DNA of 64,000 nucleotides from Phylloscopus collybita (taxonomy: Eukaryota; Chordata; Aves; Passeriformes; Phylloscopidae), in contig JAJNNQ010000013.1 in NCBI GenBank assembly GCA_027886175.1, positions 4,855,501 to 4,919,500 of the forward strand, given 5' to 3'. Both the position numbers and the translations under genes were made by a program. Below the pieces are notes generated by a model. It saw only the letters and a list, made by a program, of their open reading frames with translations, did no database searches and was not told where the DNA came from. Shown in pieces: positions 13,582 through 26,923 of the stretch. Position 1 is the stretch's first letter. Every line of letters begins with the position of its first letter.

Positions 13582-15929
13582 ACTAGCACTACTTAACAGA
13601 TAAAGATCAAGACATTGCATTTCTCACAATTAAGGGGTCCATGATGTTTTACTGTCCATGCAGATGAGGTGTTTTCTCCCCAAGAACATCAGAACCTCAC
13701 CCAACAAGCAGCTGGGAAGCAGCCCCTTGCCTGAAGCTCCTACAAAATTACCTGCACAATATGGAACAGACTAGCAAAACTCTCCCTTACTTTCCCCAGT
13801 CATGTCTTCTTTCATCTCTTCAGTACTTGGGAAAGCTCTGATGCAGTTTTTTTATGGCTCAGCACTTCCTCCACTGGGCAACAATTATTATCAGTGGTTA
13901 GGAAATCCGGTTTTCTACACTGCTGTGGAAAGAAATTGTTAATTTTTGTTTTTCACCACACTTGAGCATGGAGTTCATTGTATCTCAAAAGCAGAGGAGT
14001 CACTAGAAAAGATCTGTGCTGTTCTCTTAGCACTCAACTGTGTTTGCCAGAGCAAAGGGCTCAGATGGAGCAGAGATTTCCCTCTACCAGAGGAATGATT
14101 TTCATGGCATTTGTGGTGATGCTGAGAGAAGAAATAGGTACTGGGCTGTGGTTGGTTTAAGAATTCGCTGATCCACCACAGGTAAGATACTATTCACTAA
14201 AATCTGACTCCTGTCCTCTGCTCTTGGAGACTTCTGCTGCCAGACATCAGTGAAGTTTTACCTCTTCCATTTAAAATTGAAGGCCAACCCAAATGCTGGA
14301 TGCTACTTTCACTCCACATTGCCAGGGGTTCCCAGTTATAAATGTTCCAAAGCTCCAAAACTGGGATGTTTCTCTGCAGCATTTTTATAAGCCTCTTAAA
14401 TTCCTGCATGGACTGTAACAAACTCATTTAAGCTGCAGGGTATCTTCACTGACATCAGCAAATTTGGCTCAATATCCTCCAATAGATGGGCAATTTGTTT
14501 TCATAATAAACAATACCACAAATCACAAGAAAAGCAGCATAGCTGCCAAAATGTCTTTAGCCTTTTGTAAGGAAAAAACCAAACTCTGCTACAATCAAAG
14601 GATTTTGTTTTCATTTTGGTGAAGTGAAATATTGCATCCTCTCAGAGGGTTTCTGTCTAAGATTCTATCAAACAGTCTTTTGGCATTAGGGACAGTACAG
14701 ACTGCCCTGCAGTGTGAGACTGCAGAAAGCCACCTTGGAACAGGAAAAAAGAAAATTATAAGAAAGATTTCAAGCAAAACTGAACAAGAAAACTATGAGA
14801 AAAACTTAATTCCCTTTATGATGGATTGACATTATTAAAATTACTTGCTTGCTGCCCCTTTCTCTGAGTTACTATTACTATTTTAACTTCTTACCCTCTA
14901 TGGAGGAAGGAAAACCATTTTTTTTCTGAATAAGAATTAAATATGTAGCAAATTTATGATGAACACAGCAGGCAAACGAAATAATGAATAGAAAACATGT
15001 TTGTTTAAATAAAAGCATAACTTAGGTGGTGAAGCTCATGTACCACAAAAACATTTCAGAGAGATGTTATTTAATGGTGAGGTATTTCTCCACTCTATAT
15101 TCAAAGTAAATAGCACCCATAAACAGTTGCTATTCACCAAACATAGGAGCACTGGATTTGGATGCATTTCCATGTACATTTCCTTAGTCTCTGATGTGCT
15201 CTCTTCCTAAGCGAGTAAAAGGGAACAGAGTACACACTGTCTTGAGAAGTACAATTTGCTTTTCTAAAAGATCCCTTAGCAGTGCCAAGCCCCCAGTACA
15301 TCTCCTTAGTTAGGTTTTGTGACAGAACTTAGCAGAATTAATTATTCATTTTCACTTTCTTCCTGAAAAATAGTAAACAGCATAGCACACATAGACATTT
15401 TAACTACCAAGGATATGTTATTTTACTTGTAGATTTTATTTCTATCGGCTTGGTTTGTTCTGAGACATAAAAACCCTCAAGGACAAGCAAGATAAAAGTG
15501 TCACTGAGATTGTTCCCTTCTGAAATAAACAGCATGTATTAAACTACATATCATAATTTTTTAAGTATGTTTCAAATAATGTAGAAAACACAGACGAGTG
15601 TTTTGAACTCAGTGCAAGAATCAGTTTGAGAGTTAGGAGTACAGAAGAAAGGTCTGATAGTTTCTTGTTTAAGTACAACTCCTCTCTCCTCTTCTAATAC
15701 TTCTCTTTCCTGGCTCTTAACAATGCACAGGTTTTAATTATTGTTATTGTTATTATTGTGCAGGATGTCCTGTGGTTTCAGAGGAATGTAGGAAAGACAT
15801 ATTCCAAAATGTCTGTGATGCTCGGGACAACCTTCTTTGAACTGAGCCCTGGGCTGTCACTGTAGGCAGCTAATATGTTTCAGAAGTCATTTTTTCCTGT
15901 AACATTTATTCAGCATATCATGGTGGGGG

Positions 15930-15963
15930 TTTTTGTTTGTTTGTTTGCTTTTTGTTTGTTTAT
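15930..15963. repeat. (TTTG) simple repeat
   Basis: Interrupted TTTG/TTTGC units over about 34 bases. Confidence 0.8.
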
Positions 15964-17997
15964 TTCATTAGAGAGGAACCATGAAGCTGAAATGAAGAAA
16001 ATATAATCTGAAAATATATTTTCTTTGTTTCTTTCCTAAAAAATCACATCCCTGGCAGTCAAGGTGAAACAATAATGTGAAATCTTTACACGTATTTAAA
16101 GAGAACTGGGTTATGTTCTGACTTGACACTTGACCAGGATTTGAGCCACTGCATTAGTTAGGATGGAGAAGAAGGTTGCTCCTTTTGGAATGGAATGCAA
16201 AAGCAGCAAATGCCTGTCCAAGGGAAAAATGGGAGAGTTGTTATTTGTCAAAGTTCATGTGCACATCAGAGGATATTCAATAACATTTGCTTGCACTCAC
16301 ACAAATCACTTCAGTGGCATGAGAAGGTACTCAAGTAAGATTTACACTAGAAAATTTTGATCACTGTAGATCACTCAGAGAAGTACCAAGATGCATTTTC
16401 TCTGTTTTTTGGTTTCCCTGATGCCCCACTGACATAGTTCTGCCCTGTACCATTCAAAGTCAGCTGCCCCAAACTTGTCTAGGTTGGACTGCACTTGCCT
16501 TTGTGTAAACAATGATATCTCATAACACCAAAATCACTGCATGCTTTCAGTTTACTTTCAGAAGTGAAGAACCTGGCTTGAAACTTAAAAATGCCCAGTA
16601 AATTCCAGATGTCACCATGAACTGGAATCAATGAATCCAGTCATTCATTTATTATATATAAAAGCAAAAATGTGTTTTTAAGAATAGCAGACATGCAAAG
16701 AAAGTGGGAACTGCAGGACTGCACATCACAGACTGCAAAGGGGTACTATTTATAGCCTACTTTGAGATCAAGAATATCAATTAAGAATGATAAGAAGCCA
16801 GCACTTTAATTTGAGCAAAATGTTCAACTGAGGAAGCAGGATAGACATAAGAGGATTCCTTTTGAGCTATTAGCTGTTTGAATTGATTATTAAGAGTCTG
16901 GAGGGATGCTATCACTGCAAGCACGTTTTCAATCACTAAACTCTCCCTGACCTCAACAGTGGTAAGATGAGGCTCCAAGATATAAGAGAAAATACCTGTA
17001 AGACTTGACCATGATTCACACTGAGGCAAGGCCTTTATAGTGTTTTCATGAAGATATGAAGAAATACATGAAATACTTGTCTCTCTTTGCCTGTCAGTGT
17101 GCTATAAATGAAACTGGCCACTAAATACCATGATTTATAGTGCATTACCCTAAAATGTCATGGGTTACTTTGAATAATTGGTAGATGCAGCCACTTTTTT
17201 CACTTTGCAAGCCATGTGATATAATCATTCATTTTTCTACTGAAGAACATCAGCTGAATTTTAAAACCAGTGTGGGGTGAAGTGAGGTTAGAGCTGCCCA
17301 CTGGTTGTTCTTTCCATGTTCTTCCATTCAATAAAACAATAGCAGAGCTTTACACAATGGAACGCCTCTGGAAAAAGCAAGTGAGAAAAGCCTGGCTGGA
17401 GCTTACAGAACCACAGGGGGAATTTAGCTAATTATATGATAGAGCCATCTATGTTTAATGTTTGACACCATTCAGTAAAATAAACACTTCAGGAAGTTAC
17501 CATTCTGAGCTTTAGTTTTTTCCAAAAAGTGAACATTCTGTCGGTAATGGGTCTGTATTTGCTGACTCTTTAAAGTATTCTAACACCAAATGAAATGAAA
17601 TACAAATTTGATCAGGAGAACAACTATAACGTTGCACATGTTTTCTACATAAGACTAAAAGGTAATGTGGAAGCTGGGGAATTTCAGGGAAAAGAAGATT
17701 TAGTTTATAGGGAAAAAACCAGACTTCCTTGTTGAACCTCTATGGTAATAACTGCATAGATTAAAAAGACAGATTGTGTTTCATGGATCACATATTTTAA
17801 TATTTAGATACACTTAAAAGATATGTCTGGAACCTTATTGTTGTTGTATGCAAAAACAATCAATTTGCACATAGAGAAACATGCACTGGAAATCATGTAA
17901 TATTTGTTCAAGGTGTGCCTGTGAACATAATTTTGCATTTTTATTTTCAATGGCTAATGGCCTTTGCCACCTTTCTTTCCTTTTGCTTCCCCCATAG

Positions 17998-18064
17998 ACA
18001 CTAATAACTCAAATACAGATGCTCCAAAAGAGACAAAAGAAATATGTCTGGTTAATGATACAGG
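17998..18064 (+). other. candidate internal exon, 67 bp, parent gene unknown
   Basis: A pyrimidine-rich tract of nearly 30 bases ending CCCCCATAG (17997) forms a strong splice acceptor, with a possible branch point CTAAT at about 17953. The 67-bp segment ends in AGG followed by GTATGT (18065), a good donor. Two of three frames are open throughout. The frame beginning at base 3 reads TNNSNTDAPKETKEICLVND followed by T, polar with a possible N-glycosylation site (NNS). The frame beginning at base 1 reads TLITQIQMLQKRQKKYVWLM followed by IQ. I cannot assign either to a family. No neighbouring exon is clear, so a gene with long introns, a non-coding transcript, or a chance pseudo-exon are all possible. 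Confidence 0.3.
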
Positions 18065-19587
18065 GTATGTTTACAACAGCAAACATTTTATATACATATA
18101 CATATATATATGTACATAACTAGGAACTCAAAAGAGCTTTGCCACACACATCCAAAATTGAATTTAGCTAATTGACTATAGTAATGAGTTTGTACCAGGC
18201 ATAATAAAATTTTCATTAGTTTCTATGCAACAAGTTCTGTTGTGTAGAGTTTTAATAAAAATATTTTAAAAATGTTAATCACAATATTTCCAAAGACAAT
18301 GTCATCACCATGACAGTTCATTGATACTTTGATAAGGAAAATCACCCTGAGAACATTTGCTAGCAACAAACATTCCAACTTCTCCAGACTCCTGCTTCCC
18401 TAGGTTCTGGTACTACATACATGTGCTGTTTCCCATAAACACATTATCAAATATTCTCTATCTCATTTTAATTCCATCATAATGCTGAATATTTTCTCAC
18501 TATGAACACTTGACATAATAAGAAACCGCTGCAATTATCTCTTTCTTAAATGAATGACAGAACATTCATTCAATTGTGTGACTCTAAAAAAGTATTTCAC
18601 AACTATTTGTAACATCTAGTTTATTAGTTTCAAAAGCAAGAACTGGACATAGCATTCTCCTCCCAGAACTGTCGATTTCACCACAGAAAACCAAGGTAAG
18701 ATTTTTTTGTGTAGAACTGAGTTTACACTACTGATGCAGTTTTACTGGAAGAAAACACTAACCATGATTTTAACAGCTTGGTAATCTAAACTCAGCTATT
18801 AATGCATCTGTTCTTAAAGAAGCCTTTAAGACTGGACTAATTTACTGCAAAACAATCTAATGAGAAGGCATATACCTATATAATTTTACATCTATGTAAG
18901 AATCAGATTTTTCATCCTTCATAAATTTCAGGATTACAAATATTTTTGTACTCTGCAACAGAAACTAAGAAATTCTCTGTGTTTCTCTTGAATTTAAACT
19001 TTATGCTTCTGCAAAGTTTTTTGGGTTGGTGACACATAAGCATAATCTGTTCCTAAGTAAAAATCTTTCTGCAAAACATTTATCTTTAAACAAAACTACT
19101 TTTTCTTTTTTTATAAACTTGGATTTGCATATGGTTCCATACAAGGTTTTTTCTGTTATTTTTTATCTTTTATGACTTTGACTAAATAAATTTAATACAT
19201 AAGGTGGGTTCCTTCATATATTCTATGAAAGTTACTGCATACCATTTAACCAACTTTTAAGTAGACTAGCATGTCCATGGCAAAAGAAATGAATATTTTA
19301 ACATGACAAATCTTGGGTTCAGAGAGGTAATAATTTGTTCCATAGATAACTCTAAACCTCTGGTTTAAATAAAAGGAAAGTGTTTATTGATTCCCAGCCT
19401 TTTGAACCTGAGAGATTTTATGAGTTCACTGTGCAATTCTAATCAGAGCTGTCTTAAAGCTAGATGTTTTAAGTTAAACACCTAAAAGTAAGCACCCAAA
19501 CAGAGCAGTTTTGCTCTCTGGCATGTTAATCCACCTCCTGCTACCTGTGCTCTGTGGGCAGAGCAAAGAAAGGCTCAAACTGCTGGC

Positions 19588-19638
19588 TGTGGGCAAGTGA
19601 CACATTTTGTGGGCAAATGTGGGCAAGAGACACATCTT
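19588..19638. repeat. short imperfect direct duplication, 21-bp unit
   Basis: A 21-base unit beginning TGTGGGCAAG at 19588-19608 recurs at 19618-19638 with two mismatches. A truncated copy of its first bases (TGTGGGCAAA) lies between them. Confidence 0.8.
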
Positions 19639-21825
19639 GAAAGACTTCTGTTGACTTCCACTCTAGAGTCAAGGTACATTAAGCACTTGTTTAGAATTGA
19701 GTTCATCCTGACAAGACTGCTTCAAAAAGAAAAGGAAAAACAAATTGTGGGCTGGGAGAAGAAGCTGAGTTACTGTATAATCCATGGCCATGTTTGTTTG
19801 GTCTGTGGCTACAACCACCTCACAACCACCTTACTAGAAAACATATTTTCTAAAACGTGCTTTTAAATCAAAGGAACATAATAAATATGCCCCTATTATA
19901 AATACTATAAAATGAGATACCAGTAAGAACTCTGCTTTACCACTCAGAGATTATGTACTTTCAGTTTCCCTGAGGAGCATTAATAATCACACGGATGATG
20001 TACCCACAAGTAAAGGCTGTTATGTGCCAAGAATTTTAATCAACAAGCAGTTATGTCAAGACAGCAAGAGACAGCTGTGTAAGCTGAAAAAAGGGATAAT
20101 TTTAATGAAAAAATAGCATGGAGTCATTCAGCAATTGCAGTATTATTTTGTAGGTTGGCACACCAGTCAGTAACGGGATTTGGGCAGGTGAAGTAGAGCT
20201 CACAGTTGCTTGGGAGCTTCTATAGTTTATTTTCAGTTAAGCATGCAGCCCTTCAAATATGTGTTGCTGAAAGAAGTTAAATGATCAAGAATCGTTTGGA
20301 GCACTGGTCCCCTTTTCTGAACTGGGCACTGAGACATAACCTTGAAAATGCCATTGCCCACCTCACTTGCAGGCAGATGTGTCTGGAAGTCTTAGACCTG
20401 CTAGAAAACAGGGAAACCTAACCTCCAGGACGAATTTGTTCTATGACCCAGCTAGATAACTTACAAAGGACTACCTCACAAATGTCCAGACACCTCCTTC
20501 GACAAGACAGGCAAAATGTGCAACTAGGTCCCCGGAAAACAACTGTGATCCTAAACCAGATCACAACAAGACCACTAAGCTGAAGCTGTCAGTCAAAGAT
20601 GTTCTTTCATGTAGTAATAACTGGGCTGCCTCCAGCAAGGCACTGGCTCTGTGTCTGTTACTGCTTTTAAGGTATCGCTCTGTCAGGACAACACAGGACA
20701 TTACACCCGTGGGTTTTGCTTTAAACATTGCCACATGGTCACAAGCACACAAAATAAACCAGTGAACTTTAGAGCAAGTTTCTGGCAACTCAGGAAAACA
20801 ACATAACACTGAAATGCTTGTGTCTTTAAAATAAAACAATCCACAGAGCTTTGTTCTCTGCCATATGTTTTTATTCACGTCTTCTGAAGCCAGTAAGTTC
20901 TCCTTGCTGTGGAGGGGAACAACTTCCCTGATGGACAAACTGCACCTGGACACATCCCAGTACCCTACACAGCCATGCTGCTCTGGGAACAGCAGGTTCA
21001 GCCCAGCTGGTAGAAAGCAAGGCCTGAGAAAGGATGATCAGCAATAGGATGGAGACTTATCTCACATGCAAATGCTGTCCATCCTCTCATGATTTTTTTT
21101 CTCCTGGGCAATTAGGAAACATATACTCTTGCAGGAGATAATTGAAAACTAATGGATACTTGCCCTGTGTGTAGCCTAATTGCTGATCTGCAAGTAAAAT
21201 CCACTTTCCTGAAGCAAGACACACTTGACTTAATGTCTCTGGGGAACTGAGTAATTGGTAAGTTTGTTCTGGCCTGCTACATCTTGTCTTCAGTGAATGG
21301 AACTATCTGATACAAGCCCTTAACTTGTCCCTCTGCACACAGATTTCACTGGTATAGAAGCAGAACACCCTTGAAGAACTTGCTGTCCATCCTATAGTAG
21401 AAAACAGGCACTAATTTCAACATATTTGATTGCAATTCTCCATCTAACCATACATCTTAGTTTCCTTGCCAGTGGTTATCAGCTGCCTGCCTCCTCTCTC
21501 TCCCTTTTCTAAGCATGGCATGATGAAATTTAAGCATCTGAATTCATTTTTCAAGCCCTGACATCTGTTTATGCCTATTGCTAGAGTGGAAAAGTGGGAA
21601 ATCTCTTAAATTTCAAAGATAGTATCTGCTGTATCCAAATATCTGACTAAAGACAGCTGTTTTATACCCAAGGACAACACATGTGGACTGGTTCACGCAG
21701 CTCTGATTTAACACAGAGTAACACTAACACCACCAAAACGCAGCATCTGAATGCCCTCTGTGTTGCCAGTTTTAAAGCTTGGTGTTACAGCCTATTGTGT
21801 GATTTAGCAGCCTAGAAATTGTCTG

Positions 21826-21866
21826 CAAGCTTCTTTCTCAAAGAAGCAAAGCTTCTTTCTCAAAGC
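21826..21866. repeat. tandem duplication, about 21-bp unit
   Basis: The core AGCTTCTTTCTCAAAG occurs twice in a row, separated by AAGCAA. This is a local tandem duplication with no coding meaning that I can see. Confidence 0.85.
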
Positions 21867-22940
21867 CATGTACGAGCAGCAGAGACACAAGAACATTTTG
21901 TGTATTTTTTTGTCCTCTTCTACCCTTACTCTGGCTATCTTGTTAATGGCATTTCTGTTTTAGCTTCTATATTGACTGAACTGAAATACAGGGATCTTAA
22001 AGCAAAAATTAATTTTTTATGGTGGCTACAGGCATAGCTTTTGCTTATGCAAGTTCCTGGTACCCCTGCCAAGCAGCATATTTTTCTCCTTCTGGTTTAG
22101 CCTTGTTTACCATGTATGGGAGTGCAGAACACCCTACTGCAGCAACTATACCTTTTTTCCTGCATCTGAAGGAAATTTAAAATCTGAGCTTATATACTTC
22201 TGCAACTCCAAAAAGTTCCTGGGCACAACTACTGGAGCATTGGCCAATAAGTATTTAGGGCAAAGAGCATTCAAATTCATAAATGTATCTTCAAGGAATC
22301 TTCAATTCCTTGGCTCTTTATTTAGGTCAGGATGATTTTTAGATACTCTTTTAGATATGTTGTAAATTATAAACATTAGTTTAATAACTTAAGAAAAAGA
22401 AGAAAAAATAAAAAACCCCAGAAACTTACCATTTCAAATATGATCTTTTTATAGATTTGAAAAGCAGATTCTTTAATTACTATTAGAGGTGTTACCAAGA
22501 TTACAAAACAACATCTGGGTATCAAAACCTCAATGATGGGCACAAAGAGTCTACATAAGTGCTGTCTTCAATCAAGAAGCAACAGCGATTCATAAATCTG
22601 GTTTTGATTTGAAAGTAATTTTGAATCTCTACAACTTATTTAATATATAAATACTTAAATTTGATCCTTCTCCTATGTGGCTTCTTGTAAAGAATAACAG
22701 TATTTGGAAAAATTATGGAATACAGCCCATTTTCCAGCCATTGGAAGATCACTGTACCTCAGCACGCTACACTGGGCTTCACTTAGAATCACTTTAAAAG
22801 CACAAAACAACTTATATTTTCTCTAAGTAGACATTCCACAGCCAGTATTATTGCACTGTAAGAATCTCACATCTGTGTATCTTCAATATCCACTTACTCT
22901 GTATTTAACTCTACCTCATCTCTTTTGTTTGAGTTTACAG

Positions 22941-23110
22941 CAAAATAATTTGATGTTGGCCCTGGATAACTGCAGCAAAACCAAGTCAATGGAGCCACCA
23001 CAACTCCTCCTCCAGGTGTTTAAGCACTAAATTCTTCACTAAAGTCATGCTAAATTGCATCCTTTTAGCTTTTTAGATTTCAGAAATAAAGCCATACTTA
23101 GAGCCTTAAT
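22941..23110 (+). other. candidate terminal exon
   Basis: A pyrimidine-rich stretch ending GAGTTTACAG (22940) makes a fair splice acceptor. One frame then stays open for 29 codons, starting QNNLMLALDNCSKTKSMEPP, to a TAA at 23028-23030. An AATAAA poly(A) signal follows at 23085-23090, so acceptor, stop and poly(A) signal fit within 150 bases. A possible internal donor CAG/GTGTTT lies at 23015/23016. If joined to the 17998-18064 candidate, either open frame of that exon meets a stop within five codons here. No homology is recognised and such arrangements also occur by chance. Confidence 0.18.
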
Positions 23111-23384
23111 GCCATAGTTCAATCCCTTCCAGTCTGGCTATGTCCTTACTGTAGGATATTGTCCAGAACCCTTTTTTTTGCTTTTGCAATGATATGAGTT
23201 TTCATAAGCAGCCCAAAACTGTCTTAGTCTCTTCATACCTATAGTATTTCACAAATTCATGTCCATCTGGTGTACACTAGCATAACCTGATGTGTCTTAG
23301 TATTGTATTCTACCCCAATTAATTTTTCTGTAGAGAACACAATGCTTCAGGATAGTTTCTCAAGTTTTGTTTGCTTGAGAAATA

Positions 23385-23411
23385 TCTCCCCAATATTTAT
23401 GATGACATAAA
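23385..23411 (+). repeat. 27-nt exact direct repeat, copy 1
   Basis: This 27-base stretch begins TCTCCCCAAT and ends GACATAAA. It is identical to 24314-24340 on the same strand. The flanking sequences of the two copies do not align on either side. Confidence 0.9.
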
Positions 23412-24313
23412 AGAATAAGCTAGTTCTTTTCAAGCTTTCCTTTTTACCATGACACCTTTTCTTACATCATTGTCTAGACTGAGCTTTAGATTTGTAGGAT
23501 GTTTAGGGCTGTTTATTTACTGAGTAGCTCAGTCTTATTTCCAAGTAAGTAGCAGGAGAACAAGTTCAACAAGTCCGAGTTACTTGCACTTCTTACTTTC
23601 ACTTGCCATTCTCATATTTAACACAGTTTCAGTTCTCATTATCATCATTTGGCCTCTCACCTAGGCTTCATCCTGCCTATATTTTTACATGAATAAAGTG
23701 GAATTAAATTTTTGCCTACACTGTCATGAAGTAGTTTCCAATGAAGTATCAAAGCTTTGTATTTCCATTGCTCTCAGTCATTATGTAAAAAACCATTGTT
23801 TTCAAATTTCTCCCCATCCCTGGCACTCCCCCAGAAAAGTCTGTGCTCCAGTGATTTAGCTCAATGCAAGGAAGCACAAACAGCAATGGTGGAAAAACTG
23901 AGCAATGGCTGTGGTAAGGAGAGGATGAGACCATCCCTTTCAGCAGGAGCATGAATCAAAGGGATCGTGCAGCTGGTAGGGGTAGAGCTCCTATTGAAAT
24001 AAATTTGAAAACTCAAACCCAAACTATTGGGTTTTTGTTTTTCTTGTTTTTACACTACATAAGAAGCTTTTTAGTGATTGAAGGGTTTAGCATGGTAAAA
24101 AAGTTCCGTGAATATTGTAGCACTGGAGCAGGCTGATGGCTTTTTTAGAACACCACGTCTGCATGGCATTGATATAAAACCAAGTCTAAACTTGGACCCT
24201 TACTTAGAGAAAATAAGGGTCATAAAAGCTGGCTTCTTACATGTCTTCATTCAAACTGACTAAAGATAAGATTAACCCCTTAGCCAAGCTGCTCTCCCAC
24301 TCCTGGACAACCT

Positions 24314-24340
24314 TCTCCCCAATATTTATGATGACATAAA
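24314..24340 (+). repeat. 27-nt exact direct repeat, copy 2
   Basis: Second copy of the 23385-23411 sequence, 929 bases downstream and in the same orientation. The match stops abruptly at both ends. Confidence 0.9.
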
Positions 24341-26510
24341 TACCTTAGTGGCAACTTCATGAAAAACATCTCTGGTTTTGATTAATATTGGCTTAACTGT
24401 AGCTTCTTCTAAGGAGTTAAAATTGAGAAGTAAAACCCTACAAAAAGCCAGAATTCATGGATCATGTTTCCACAGACAAAACATGTGAGAGTTCATATGC
24501 CAGAGAAATTTTTACATTTTCAAAGGTAGTTGGAATTGAGCAAGGCAAAGTGCTATATTTGCAGGCATATTTCTCCAAGGCCTTCATAAAGTTAACTCCT
24601 TTGAGAAAACATAAAATATTTATAGAATCAAGAGATCCATCTTGTGCTTGGTCTAGTTTGTATTTGTCAGTCTATCACACTGCAGATTATCACATGCTGC
24701 TATTGATTATTTCACGTAAATCACAACACCGGCTGAGAGAAATTCCTCTCTCTAAGAAAGCTGATGAAAGTAGGAAACAAGAGAGGTATTTTAAGTGGAA
24801 GCAGATGTCTGAAATTTCTTAGTAAGGCTAGTTCTTGGTTCATCTGCCCAGTTAAAAGGTTAGGAAATAGCAAGAGAGTCTGAAAAATGCAGGAATTAAT
24901 TTTAGGTGGATTGTCATTATTTCTTTGACTTCTCTGGAGCAGCTCTCAGACCTCTGAGTTTCATTCTCACTTAATTCCACTCTTGGACCAATGCAACACA
25001 TTCTTTGTTATTAATAACAACATTATTCTTACTATGTTCAAGGCAGCTTAAAAAGTGTTACAGAATTATTTTTTTTTCAATATCCATTTCAAGCTCAGTT
25101 TTGAAAAAGGGTAGTCATCCTTCCTTGTAAAAATCTCTGCTAAACTGAACAGAGAAAAATATCTCTTTTGCAGAGAGGTTTCTTATTGCAAGCGTGGGAG
25201 CACACACCAAATCAGTTTTCCACAGAAGATTATTTCTTGAAACAAAATTTTCTGCATGATGAACAGCATCTTCTCTCCTTTTGCACTTTGGTTATCTTCT
25301 TACACTTACATCATCAATGTACTTGTGTACTTGTATTGAAATATCAATGAAATATTTCTGATATTTCTACATGATAGGTGTTTCTACATTTGTGTATCTC
25401 AGCTGTTATAGCTTAGTTCAGAACAAAGTTAGCCTCAAATGGAGAAGTCTTTTGGTATGTTTGACAAATTCTTCTGAAAATTAGTAATATCATCATCAAA
25501 ACAAATAAGTAGAAGATGTAAAAATCCAATTAACATGTATCAAAATTTCCCCCCTCCTTTCCAGTTTAACCTAAACAGGGTAAATTTCACGAGCACAACC
25601 AAAGGCACTTCACTACCAAATATCAGTGTACATCTCCAAACCACAGAGGACACATAGCTACTCAAAAAACAAATGAAGAAAATAAACACTGCCAAAACCA
25701 CCTACTCTCCACCAAACTTCCTGGAAATGAATGACCTGTTTTTTGTAGAAACTGAGAAAAAAAAAAATCTGATGTGATGAAGGAGCAATCTATGGAAAAA
25801 TCATCTGAAGTTACTGAGATGATCCGACTGGGAAGGAGCCAAAGCAGAGCTCTAAGGGCAGAGAGCATGAGGCAGTGCTCACAGTCCCTCATGTGCCTGC
25901 TCCCTTTTGCTGTTTCCCAGAATTCCAGCAGCTTGGGGAGGTCAGTGCCTTCCCACTCTCCTGCTGGGCCAATGTCACTGTCAGCTTTGCAGGGAAGAGG
26001 ACATCAAGCCTGGCGCTGGCCTCGGGATCCTGCTTTGCTGCCTGACACAACTCACCCAAGCATCTGTTTCAGGAAGTCAGAGGAGTAACATAAAGCAAGA
26101 AACACTCCAACTTGTTTTTCAGAGAAATCAGAGAACATTTTTGTAAGAGAAGTCTGGAGAGTATATTTTGGAGCTGGAGAATGTTTGGAATATATTTGCA
26201 AGTTTAAAGAGCCTTAACACTGGAAACAATGAAATAAATTTTTTGGCTTTCGTGATTCTTCCATTGCCTACGGGAACCAGCCATTAGACAATCTTTGTAA
26301 ATAAGCAGGGTTGCATTAAAGAAACTAAACTTTATTACTAGTTTTTCCTCCTTTCAGGGAAAACAACAGGACTTGCTGGAAAAGCTACCTGGGCAAAACT
26401 GGAAAGCAGTAAATTTTTTTGATTAAAAGGCTTTTGGTTTATAAACCCCAAAGCCGAAACACTGAAACACTGGAAAAAATGGAAATGGAACTAACAGCTG
26501 ATTGAAATGC

Positions 26511-26531
26511 AAAAAAAAAAAAAAAAAAAAA
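26511..26531 (+). repeat. poly(A) tract, 21 bases
   Basis: Uninterrupted run of 21 A. No AATAAA lies in the 40 bases upstream, so I do not read it as the tail of a processed retrocopy. Confidence 0.9.
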
Positions 26532-26923
26532 GTCCCTGGAAAGTACTTCTTGAAAGGGAAAAAAATGTGTATTGTAAGTATATTGTTGTGTTAAATAAGG
26601 AGTTAAGGTGAGATATAGAGCCCTTATGATTATGTAAAGAGTAAAACCAGACAACTACCCAAAAAGGTCTCTATAAGATGCTGCTGAGCCTGGGCCCAGC
26701 TTGTGATATTCTAATTACAGTCATCATTCTGTCTTTCTACTCACAGGTTGTGTAAAATGTTTCTGAAGCACTCATCAGAAGAGGAGCAGAGACCCTGTCC
26801 CTGTGCCTGCTACAGAGAGATCCATTTCACAGTTTCTGCTGAGATCACTCACACATTTTGCACGTTTCCAATGAATAATTATGTGAAATAGCATAAAAAA
26901 ATGTTCTGTGAGTACCTCATAGC

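Larger units (their letters stand above)
7123..17997. other. unannotated AT-rich non-coding sequence
   Basis: No recognised gene. The longest open frame (8657-9016, plus, 119 codons) shows no domain I know and is within chance expectation. Other contents are a 14-base T run at 10141-10154, a (TTTG) tract at 15930-15963 and an 18-bp palindrome at 13564-13581. Good splice acceptors occur at about 12429 (long TTTCTT tract before TAG) and 13511 (CATCTTGCAG), each followed by 25-30 open codons without a convincing donor. Confidence 0.6.

Noticed and set aside
14029..14180. Exon-like segment between an acceptor (GTTCTCTTAG) and a good donor (CACAG/GTAAGA)
   Set aside because: The best frame hits a stop before the donor, so it cannot be an internal coding exon; kept only as a possible non-coding exon.
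17998..18064. Weak resemblance of the candidate exon peptide to the linker before a kringle domain of hepatocyte growth factor
   Set aside because: Only a handful of residues match, the exon is too short, and no other kringle exons are found in the window, where several would be expected.
20561..20953. 130-codon minus-strand frame
   Set aside because: No recognisable domain and close to the length expected by chance.
24457..24822. 121-codon plus-strand frame
   Set aside because: No recognisable family; about two frames of this size are expected by chance.
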